From contig RCSZ01000007.1 of the NCBI GenBank assembly GCA_014898425.1, positions 1,488,001-1,552,000 of the forward strand: a DNA stretch of 64,000 nucleotides. The letters are read 5' to 3'. Shown here one piece after another: positions 55,032 through 64,000 of this stretch (positions are counted from its first letter, which is position 1; each line of letters begins with the position of its first letter). A program made the translations under genes and the position numbers. The notes beneath the pieces are model-generated. The model searched no databases, was not told the DNA's origin, and was given only the letters and a program-made list of their open reading frames with translations. The stretch comes from Botryotinia globosa. Lineage: Eukaryota; Ascomycota; Leotiomycetes; Helotiales; Sclerotiniaceae.

Positions 55032-56620
55032 ATTCTTTGTTGTAGGAAAAAAGTACGAGACTCAAGTCGAGGATTCCGTTCAACAACTTTCAAAATCCCT
55101 CTTTGAGTTGACCGCAAGTCCGTGGAATCACTGAAATTGTCGTTTGCTTTTGGATTTTGCTTGAAGTTTGCGGTCTGTTATAGTATGAATCAACAAGGTT
55201 GTCAATGGAGATGCAAGGCGCAATGACAACAAGGAGTCTCAGACATGAGTTGGTTCCTATGGGTTCTGGGCATCACGAGGCTGGAGTGGGCTGCTGTGCA
55301 CGCGGATCAGCTTCGTCTGCTGGGTGGTCTGGTGGATCAGTGCGCAAAATCAAATGGGTATGAGGTGCATCGGAAAATTCGAGATCTGTACATGTGCGTG
55401 GTCAATACGATGTAACACGACTCGGCATGTTAAGATAATTGGAGATTGCGGAGATGAGTTGAACGAATTGTATTTTTTAGAACGAGGCTGTGAGATTCAA
55501 AGATGAACAGTAGGAGGGTCGGGTACCTATGTAATGATTCAAGGTCCCTTGTCAACCGATGTGAGGTGTCGACGTGAAGGTTGATGGATTATTATGTGAG
55601 ATGCTGCAAGTGACATGATTATGTAATTCGATCAGATATCTCAGCCTCACCACTCGACGCAAGTAAGGCTGTGATGTATGTAATCAACCAATCAAAAGAA
55701 GAAAGGACACTTTCATAGAATTGGGAGCCTCTCAGACGTGATATGTACGATGTGCAGAGGAAATGCCAGTGGAGTCGTGGAGATGGACGAATCATACGAA
55801 GTAATTATCAGGTAGACAGACGATGGGCCATAGCTCATGGCATACGCAATGAGAAACAAACGCGACATGACAATTTTATATCAATTTCATATGTAACCGC
55901 CCCCACTATCTATGAGTGTGAGTGTGAGTGTGAGTGTGAGTGTGAGTGAGCAATCCTACAAAGTATATTTGTCCGGTATGAGGGGATCCGGAGTTGAAGA
56001 CGGTAAGGTACAGTGTGAAGATTGAATACTAGGTAGAGCAAACATCAGATCAAACATCAGACACCTGGCATTTAATATAGAAAGGATACAATGAATGGTG
56101 TCTTCCTTTGTGAATGATACACTTGTTAAACAAATAACAAGACATTATATTCTGCACCATTCGCAAATTTGGATGCTTTGTCGTAATTGTAATGTGATGA
56201 TAAAAAATGACAACCTGGCCAGAGAGAGATAGATACTTTGCACTATTACCTACCTACCTACCTACCTACCTACCTAGTAGGACGTATTAGCTTGCCCGCT
56301 TGATCCAAGTGATACGGAACCGAATCTTTGATAATCCACCTACTTACTTACTTACTACCTTGTACCTACCCTACCTACCTACCTACACTACCTTTCCCTA
56401 CTCCACCAACTATCACCATCACGAAACCCACAAACTTCAGAATCACTTCGTGCATCTAGAACACCCTTCTCCACTCCCAAACTAAGAGATATACATGCGT
56501 CGTTCTCTTACTACTCGCTGCTCGTCTCTGAGCGACTGTACAGTCTTTCGCATTTCTTCCGCATTACTTCGATAAACTTCGCGATATCGCAATTGCTAGG
56601 TATCTAGATACTACTCCATC
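55032..56620. other. Divergent promoter region with microsatellites
   Basis: Between the sugar transporter and antiporter genes. It contains a GTGAGT hexanucleotide-type tract (about 55915-55950), a CCTA tetranucleotide tract (about 56249-56277), and further CTTA/CCTA runs at 56340-56385. The CCTA tract is the same tetranucleotide as the GGTA tract at 19.48 kb read from the other strand. No gene was supported. Confidence 0.5.
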
Positions 56621-58832
56621 ATGTCTGCGGCGATCGCCGGCTCCGTCTTTGAGCTTCTGAGTAAGTTTGCGATTCTGTCACTCGGGTTTGTTTGTGCGTC
56701 AGCTAATGAGTTTGGTTTGATAGAAAGACAATCCGAGGAAGAAGATCCCGACGGTATGCTATAGTGTTTCCAACATCTGAAGGAATTCCCCGAATGACAA
56801 CTGATCCCATTTCCATAGCACCCGATTCATCACAGAAGGAAATATTCTCATCATGGGCTCTCTTTATCTTAATTATGCTACTCATTGTAGCCCTCTTCAC
56901 AAGTTACTTGCTTCAAATCAAGAAAGTCGAAGCTGTTCATGAAACTTCCATTTCGATCTTTGCTGGTAAGTTATGTTGATCGGGCGGCTCACAGGGTATA
57001 CATTAACCAATTAGGTATGACCATTGGCTTGATACTTCGAGTCAGCGCTGGAAATTCTATACAAAGTCTTGTAAGCTTCGACGATCAGATATTCTTCAAT
57101 CTTCTCCTGCCGCCGATTATTTTGGCTTCCGGATACGAATTACACCAAGCGAACTTCTTTCGCAACATTGGTACTATTCTTACATTTGCGTTTGCCGGGA
57201 CTTTTATATCGGCAATTGTGCTAGGATTGGTATTATGGTTGTACACGAGGATTCCCCTCGATGGGGTCAGTATGACGTTCGTTGATGCTATATCTGTTGG
57301 AGCAACACTTTCTGCCACCGATCCTGTTACAATTCTAGCGATTTTCAACACCTATAAAGTCGATCCGAAACTTTATACGGTAATCTTCGGAGAATCCATC
57401 TTGAACGATGCTATCGCAATTGTCTTGTTTGAGACAGCGCAAAGATACAAAGAAGGTGGTAATGCAGGAACTTTGGGTCTCCTCAGTTTATTCGAAGGTA
57501 TCGGCATCTTCTTGGCGGTGTTCTTCGGAAGCTTGATGATTGGCATCATCATAGGAATTGCTACCGCTTTGGGATTGAAGTACACATACGTCAGGAGATT
57601 TCCAAAGATTGAAAGCTGTCTGATTGTGTTGATTGCCTATGCCAGCTACTTCTTCTCTAACGGTCTGCATATGTCTGGTTTGTATTCCGGAAACCCCCTC
57701 ATCCAAAGTTCCACGCTGATGTGAAGTAGGAATCGTCACACTTTTATTTTGTGGAATCACCCTGAAGCATTATGCATATTATAACATGTCTCGCCGCACT
57801 CAACTTACGACTAAATACTTGTTCCAGGTACTTGCGCAATTATCGGAGAATTTTATCTTCATCTACCTCGGTTTATCTTTGTTCACTGAGAAGAACTTAC
57901 AATTTAAACCGCTCTTCATCATAGTCACCGTCATTGGTATTTGCGTAGCCCGATATGCCGCCGTATTTCCTCTCTCGAGACTCATTAATTGGTTCCTCAG
58001 ATACCGTGCAAAGAAAAGAGGGCAGGAAGTCGCAGATGAACTACCTTACAATTATCAAGCAATGCTGTTTTGGGCTGGATTGCGCGGGGCTGTCGGTGTC
58101 GCCTTGGCCGCCGGAATGACTGGCGAGAATTCATGGGCATTAAAGGCAACTGTACTTGTGGTTGTAGTGCTTACTGTCATTATTTTCGGTGGTACAACAG
58201 CTCGCATGTTAGAAATTCTTGGCATTCGTACTGGAGTGGTCGAGGAAATCGATAGTGATGATGAATTCGACATTGAAGCTATTTCAGGCGGAAATTACTA
58301 CAAGCATTCCGGATCAGGAATCGGAAACGATCCACGACGAAGCAGTGGGGCAATGCAACTTGATGGTCTTGCTAGGCCAGGAAATCGTAGAAAAGCAGAG
58401 CGTGGAAGCTATGCAAGTGGCAACGCTAGTCCAAATGCTAGACCAGCAAGCATGAATCGGAAGGGTTCTAATGCAAATGGGAGAAAGGAGAACGAAAGTG
58501 AACAGGATCTTCTTGGTAGGACCGGTAGCACGAGCGATGAAGGCTTTGATAGCGATTCATCTGATCTTCCACCACCGGCCAATCGACCACCGAAGAGAAG
58601 ACCATCGCCACCTCAGGATAGCGGTGATATGGGATCACCCTACCCAACTTCAGGCAGCACAAGTCGTCCTGAAGCACCGCATATTACTGCATCAGGCGCA
58701 ATCAGTCAATTGCTGCATGGTACGGCCGAAGATCATGCAGCATGGTTCAAACAGTTAGATGAAGGATTTATCAAACCAAAGTTACTTCTTGATGGTGGTA
58801 AAGGTCCTCATGGTGGGCCAAGCGGAAGCTAA
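56621..58832 (+). CDS. NHX1: Endosomal/vacuolar Na+(K+)/H+ antiporter, Nhx1 type
   Basis: CPA1-family exchanger that sets endosome and vacuole pH and cation content. Five exons (56621-56660, 56724-56753, 56819-56965, 57015-57677, 57730-58832) encode 660 residues. The first two exons are 40 and 30 nt. The first clear span follows at SSWALFILIMLLIVALFTSYLL. FFNLLLPPIILASGYEL is the inhibitor-binding span, GATLSATDPVTILAIF and FGESILNDAIAIVLFE carry the transport Asp residues, and QAMLFWAGLRGAVGVALA is the last conserved helix. The C-terminal 200 residues are polar, rich in Ser/Pro, and probably cytosolic or regulatory. Length and motifs fit fungal Nhx1. Confidence 0.93.
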
Positions 58833-60262
58833 GTCCAATCTCATTACGGTAAACAACGATTCATTCAAAAGTCAGGATAGGGCAAGGATGGCGTTCTTTG
58901 GTGTACAAGAGGAGTTGGAATTTTGGCAGTCAGCGATTGCGTATGCATGTATGCATGTATGCATATATGAGAATTAGATAGAATTTCTGTCCGATACTTC
59001 TTACGATATAATCAGAGAGAAAAAATAGAATATTATTTGTATCACATTGAGCTTTCTGATTGTGTTAATTTTACCTGCAAACTATGGGGACCGGGGTTGG
59101 ATTTTGATGCCAAAAGTTTGGCTTATCTTGACATAGGTGTGGATTGTAGTCCAACATCATTGCGTCAAACAACAGAGACAAACTTGATGATATCCGCATC
59201 CAGCCATACCAGTATTCCAATCAATAGCCAGCAATTCCCCAATTCCACTTCAGCTATGTTGCACAGTCTCATCTCTTATGTGAGTAGTTATGCAGAGGGG
59301 TTTGAGATGAAGCGGGGTGGTTTCGTCGTCTGGATCGAGTGCTATGATGAATTCTTTCATGATTATGAGTCTAAGGATGTAGATCAAGTTTCCTTCTGCG
59401 CTTCTTGGAATCTGTAGTTTGTTGATAGGTTCTGAGATTTTAGCAGGGAGTTTTGTTTTGTTTTTTTTTGTTTTTTTGCGTTTAGTGTCTGAACGAACTT
59501 AAACCGTAAGCGAAGGGGTAGCAAGAGAATTGTACCCTGATCGCCGAGAGTTATTGTAGCTTACGTTTTGCTCGTAGTAAGCGAATGTCGTTGGAGACAG
59601 AGGGATAGTAGCTGGTAAGAATGACTGTTGACAATAGCAGTGTGAAACAGGTGTGGCGTATTCGCTTGGATAAATAGAGTACTGGGATCAGTAGTCTCGG
59701 ATGTCTGCATAGTGCACTCCAAGGGAAGGCGGATATTCGAAAACTTGAAGCAGAGGGGTGATAGCGAGGTACTTACATAGGTGGCTTGAGGAGAAGATTG
59801 AGTGGTGGTCTTGATCTGAAGGAGAAGAAATAGGATGCTCTTGTTTTGTACTTTTAGGATCTAGCTTGCTATATAGAAATTCGGGTATAATCATCTTCAT
59901 GATATATACGTTATTACTAATTGATCGGATAGCTAGTAAGAATGTAGGTTCTGTGCTGGGAGGCTCAATGATATTTTTCCGATATATTCTGCATACTCGT
60001 TTATGGGAAGGTAGCCGCGTCTTTACCTGATAAGTAAGAGTTTGATCGCATTTATAGGATAGAGGTTCGTTTTTAATCTTGAATCTCTAATGTATTACTG
60101 CCCGAGTTCTCACTAAAATCTGAACTAGTGTACAAAAATAAAGTGCTCTAATTGTGACTAGTGATACTCAAGCCGTTCTAAACTTTCTATCCTCTATTCC
60201 TAGTACCATCCAGTGATGCTTCCAAAATTCCATTATTCATTTCTCATTCCAATTACAATGCA
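58833..60262. other. Intergenic, no gene supported
   Basis: Includes a GCATGTAT direct repeat at about 58943-58966. A plus-strand frame at 59037-59417 lacks an ATG and domain content. It probably holds the 3' ends of the two convergent transporter genes. Confidence 0.4.
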
Positions 60263-61797
60263 TTATATCCTCCTGCTCTCAGAATTCTCAACTTCCAAAT
60301 GATGAGCGTCGGCACCGGTTGTGCCCTTCTCTTCCCAAACCATACTGTCTTCTCTCTTCTCAGCTGACAAATCTGCTCCTTCATATCCGATCTTGGTGGC
60401 ACTGAATCCATCAAGTTCCTTTGCGCATACAGTGTTGAGGTAGATTGGGAATGCGAAAGCGACGAAGAAACCGACCAATGGAACGGTCATGGCAATATGA
60501 TAGCCTTTCTTATCGGCAAGAAGACCGGTGAGAGCGGGGAAGAGAGCACCACCTGATACGGCGGCGACAATCCAAGAAGAACCTCTCTTAGTGTGACGAC
60601 CAAGACCACGAATTGCGAGGGTAAAAATTGTGGGGAAGATGCAAGATTCGAAGAAACTGTTTAGATTAGCGGCTGATTCTATAGTGGAGAAAACGAGGAA
60701 ACTTACAGAACAATAGATAACATAGCAACGCCAGTCTCGCCCTTAACACCGATAGAAATCGAGATGAAAACCATAATGGCAGTCATGAATACCATGAGTA
60801 CATAACGAGGTTTGACAAACATCATCATACCGGCGGCGGCGAATCTACCAATTGCAAAAAGACCTTGAGCAATGGCAAATCTATCGGTAGCAACTGCGGA
60901 AGAAAGCGAAGCACTCTCCTCAGCATACTTGATAAAGTTGGCTGCAACACCTACTTGAGCACCGACATAACAGAATTGAGCTGCAACACCGAAGAAGAGC
61001 TTGTATTGTCTGCGCATAGGTTTCTCTTCAAATCCTGTAAGACCCGCGGATTGTTCGCCTTGGAGTGCCATATCCGCATCTGTAATTTCTGGAATTTTGC
61101 TGAAGAAGAATACAACAGCGAGGAGGAAGACGAAAGCGGCGATTCCGAGATAGGTCCATTGAACTTTTGATAAATCTTGACCTTCGCCCTCTTTGAAGAA
61201 GACTCTGGAAGCCAAAAGGGGGGCGACAACTGAACCGACAGCCTGAAACGCCTGAGAGAGTTCAAGACGGAACTCTGAAAGACGAGGAGGACCGCAAGTG
61301 GCGATGAAAGGATTTGCAGAGGTTTCAAGAGTACTGAGTCCAGAACCGACAATGAACAAACTTCCACAGAAACCGGGGAAGGATCTGTAGACTGCGGAGG
61401 GCCAGAACATCAATGCTCCTACACCGTAGATGCAGAGACCGACAATGAATGTCCATCTGTATCCGAACCTTCGTACAATCCATCCGGAATATGTTAGGGG
61501 ACCAATGAAGTAAGCACCAAAGTATGCTCCTTGCAAACCTCCAGCCTTGGCAGCAGTAATGTTGAGAGCGGTCTGGAACTTTGCGTTCAAGACATCGAGG
61601 AGTCCGTAGGCGAAACCCCAGAGAAAGAAGAGGATTGTGACAAGGGTGATGGGGTAGATAGATTGTCTGACAGTCAAGGCTGCAGCGCCTGTCAAGCCGG
61701 TATTACCAACCGATCGGTTGTCCATTACTTCGGCATTGGAAGGACGACGCTGTTCCAGCACGTCTTGAACATCTGGTTCTGTTTTCTTTCCAAACAT
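60263..61797 (-). CDS. MFS transporter of the L-fucose permease type
   Basis: Two exons (61797-60707 and 60656-60263) encode 494 residues. After a polar 45-residue N-terminus the first span begins ITLVTILFFLWGFAYGLLDVLN, the FucP signature, followed by FQTALNITAAKAGGLQGAYFGAYF. A conserved loop RRFGYRWTFIVGLCIYGVGA lies between spans 2 and 3. SGLSTLETSANPFIATCGPP is diagnostic for the fucose/glucose-galactose porter family. The splice restores SIVLFFESCIFPTIFTLAIRGLGRHTKRGSS. Twelve spans are visible and the C-tail is hydrophilic. Fungal members are broad sugar transporters, so the true substrate is open. Confidence 0.88.
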
Positions 61798-62555
61798 GAT
61801 GACGTCGGTAGTTGGTTCGAGGATGGTGTTGGGGAATTAATAAACGTGACTGTCTTTGAATTTGGATGTGGAAAGAAAGATGAGATAATGAAAGAGAAGA
61901 GAGCAAGAAGTATCAGTCAGATGAGACTTGTCGGACTGTCTGGTCTTCCCAAAAAAGAGGATATTCTCTTTCCTATTTATCACCACTTGGAGATGTTCCC
62001 CAATGCCCACAATATCCCCAACATTGAAATTTTCGGTGAAATGCTCCTTGGCCCTTCTAGTCACATACTCCCACACTTCTTGCCTGCGCTAGCTGATCAA
62101 GAGTTTCCAGGAAGTATCCTTACAGCAATGGCGTGTACTATTATACCTGACTACACCAATTTCAGTTACACATCCAAGACAACTCCCATCCTTAACGCAA
62201 AATGAATACGTGAAAGGGGTATTTCCCGATCCCCATTGTTGTGATTGGATCACTAACCTAAAAGTGGGTAATATATGTCTCTAGAGTCTCGAGGGACTCG
62301 CCGCACCGCAAACACCCAGGGATTTGCGTCAAAACACCCCCATGTCTGGAATAACCACCACAAATCCCTCGAGCATCCTTGTAGGAGAAAAACTATATCC
62401 ATATTTGAGGCTGTGCTATTGGCCAAGTCTTGTATTTCAGCGAACTTCCCCCGCACCCCGTGGTGCCCCGCGTTACTTTAGACGCTTGGCGCAAAGTATA
62501 TTCCCACTTTTTTTTTCCATCATCAACATAAACATGGCATTTAGATTCCAAATGA
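61798..62555. other. Intergenic
   Basis: Promoter region of the fucose-permease-type gene; no clear TATA box was seen. The plus strand is open from 61531 to 62205 but this mostly overlaps the transporter gene antisense and has no coding character of its own. Confidence 0.4.
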
Positions 62556-62966
62556 ATGAATTTCAGAAGGTTTGAGTACATCGAGAATCTGTGCATCGGG
62601 TTGGCCTCTATCGAATCGTGTCATTTGATTGGTCTCTATGTTCCCCACGGCGATACCCGTGCCACGCATGAGGCTCTCCGACGTCTGTCGAAGAATATCT
62701 TGGCCCGGACTCGCCAGGGCCAAGTGCTTTACTTACTTGCTTGGCTGGAGATAGTTGAAATTTTTCGGCGAAATTATGGATTCGTTGCTTCCCCAAACAT
62801 CATTAGGCTTGTTAGGAGAGAATTGGCATGCATCAATTGGGCGATAGAAAATGATCTCGAACAATTACCTTACGACAGATATCAACAACACGGTACGCAT
62901 TTACGCTTTGTTCTTGAGAAAAAAGTTAGAGTTTCCAAACCAACATCTCAATCTGTTTTCTCATGA
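62556..62966 (+). CDS. Possible small hypothetical protein
   Basis: A 136-codon frame starting at an ATG (62556), with balanced composition and helical-looking sequence (ATHEALRRLSKNILARTRQGQ, RRNYGFVASPNIIRLVRREL). A competing ATG at 62534 is in another frame. No domain, splice sites or promoter were recognised. It may be a gene fragment or chance frame. Confidence 0.35.
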   Translation: MNFRRFEYIENLCIGLASIESCHLIGLYVPHGDTRATHEALRRLSKNILARTRQGQVLYLLAWLEIVEIFRRNYGFVASPNIIRLVRRELACINWAIENDLEQLPYDRYQQHGTHLRFVLEKKVRVSKPTSQSVFS

Positions 62967-63335
62967 GCTAGAACACACTAAGAAGAATGACATTCGAGAA
63001 GGCCAAGTAATAACTGCCTAAGAGTGGTGGTAGATATTGAATTGCCTTCTAGCCTCTGACCAAGCGATTAGGTCAATATTGCCCAGAGATGTGGCCACCA
63101 CAATCTCATATCTAGAGTCAACAGATTCTTGTTTGTCAGTCAGTTGACATACTACATGACAAGAAGGCGACAAAACTTTCATTTTCGTTCGAGAACATAC
63201 AAAAACCTTCTCTCAAGCTCCAAGGCAATGCTACTCATTACCCAATGATTTGATACAATTCTCGTCTCAAATGGCTTCTTTCCTAGCACCCTGTCCATGT
63301 CCCCCAGACCACATCAAGTTCCCCAGATTACCTCC
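62967..63335. other. Intergenic
   Basis: Short spacer before the 3' end of the edge gene. No feature was seen. Confidence 0.4.
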
Positions 63336-64000
63336 TCATTTTGACCAAAGCTTCGCCACAAAACCTCCGAGACCTTTCTTTTCATCCCTCCTAACAAAAT
63401 CGCGATACTTCTCCAATTCTAGCTCGTATTCGTCTTTCATGTCTTGGTAAGCGCTTTCTCCATCCTCATCGGTTCTGAAGTATCTTTCAAACTCCTCTCC
63501 AGACCAATTTCTCAGCTTGTCCTTCATCTTCAGACTCTGGCGCGCAAAGACCGTGTATTGAAACTTCTCCTTCTCATAATATGGCTGCTCATAAAAGAAA
63601 GCCATAGTACGACGCCAACTAAGTATGTCGAGAAAGCGAGTGCAGTGCTTGCTTTCTAGTACGAAATCGGGATGAAAACCAGCGTACATGCGTTTATAAA
63701 CTTCCACGTCCGTCCGCTTATACTTCCCAGCAATATCTTGGTATAAAAGCGCGTCTGCGATGGCGTTGCCAATGTTGAGTAATTCCTCCCCAGACCCTGC
63801 GATCCTGATTTGTAGCGTCGAGGAGCCCATCTTCATCTTCTCCGTCGACACTTTGTGAGTTCGTATCTGGGCACCAATTTTGAGGAATGGTTTCATTAGG
63901 TTTGCCTCTTTCGTCAGGGTTTCGACTTGGGCTTCTAACTCGCGGACTTTTCTTTCGGTTTCGCGCAACTTCTCCTCTTTGTCGCGCAATTTTTGGTTGT
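63336..64000 (-). CDS. Coiled-coil protein, 3' part of a gene cut by the window end
   Basis: The frame continues beyond the right edge, so the start and upstream exons are missing; at least 221 codons are inside. A heptad-rich coiled coil (NQKLRDKEEKLRETERKVRELEAQVETL) opens the visible part. Then comes a globular-looking region with YKRTDVEVYKRMYAGFHPDF and LDILSWRRTMAFFYEQPYY, and an acidic then basic tail ending GGFVAKLWSK. No family was recognised. The ATG near 63989 is internal to the open frame and is not taken as the start. Confidence 0.6.
   Translation of the reverse strand, partial: NQKLRDKEEKLRETERKVRELEAQVETLTKEANLMKPFLKIGAQIRTHKVSTEKMKMGSSTLQIRIAGSGEELLNIGNAIADALLYQDIAGKYKRTDVEVYKRMYAGFHPDFVLESKHCTRFLDILSWRRTMAFFYEQPYYEKEKFQYTVFARQSLKMKDKLRNWSGEEFERYFRTDEDGESAYQDMKDEYELELEKYRDFVRRDEKKGLGGFVAKLWSK

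Overview
The window comes from a filamentous ascomycete. Genes carry many short introns (about 45-150 nt, GTATGT/GTAAGT donors, CTAAC/CTGAC-like branch sites). A dispersed 5S rRNA gene with a Neurospora-style upstream TATA box, a family 28 rhamnogalacturonase, Ytp1, a Sut1-type sugar transporter and long AT-rich gene-poor blocks all fit. The mix suggests a Leotiomycete such as the Botrytis/Sclerotinia group, but that placement is inference.

Layout. 0-5.8 kb is gene-poor, with one secreted-protein gene interrupted by an in-frame TGA and a hairpin-forming inverted repeat. 5.9-10.5 kb holds a nine-exon GH28 rhamnogalacturonan hydrolase, a small basic nucleolar-type protein and, divergent from it, an Rvs161-type BAR protein whose large intron is itself open. 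12-22 kb holds a GPI-type cell-surface protein, a MARVEL-like membrane protein, a peptidyl-tRNA hydrolase, Ytp1 and an aldo-keto reductase. 22-33.5 kb is dense: an acidic unknown protein, 5S rRNA, mitochondrial ClpP (with a 19-nt microexon), a mitochondrial unknown, a monoacylglycerol-lipase-like hydrolase, a mitochondrial Trm61-type tRNA m1A methyltransferase with a coding minisatellite, and a Dcr2-type phosphatase.

33.5-46.6 kb is the accessory part of the window. It contains a decaying gene, a zinc alcohol dehydrogenase relic, and two AT-rich elements (1.5 kb and 0.5 kb) that share one terminal inverted repeat. These bracket about 2.9 kb with two small unrecognised genes. A further orphan gene built of 120-bp tandem repeats follows. 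This is the best candidate for something undescribed.

47.8-64 kb returns to ordinary genes: Sec72, a 1044-aa unknown, a sucrose/alpha-glucoside transporter, an endosomal Na+/H+ antiporter, an L-fucose-permease-type transporter, a small doubtful ORF, and the 3' part of a coiled-coil gene cut by the window end.

How genes relate: several pairs are divergent over short shared promoters (basic protein/Rvs161, ClpP/mitochondrial unknown, lipase/Trm61-like), and two of these pairs involve mitochondrial functions. Rhamnogalacturonase and the sugar transporters suit a plant-associated life, but nothing here looks like a secondary-metabolite cluster. Exon boundaries were worked out by eye from splice consensus and protein continuity and have not been tested against transcripts.
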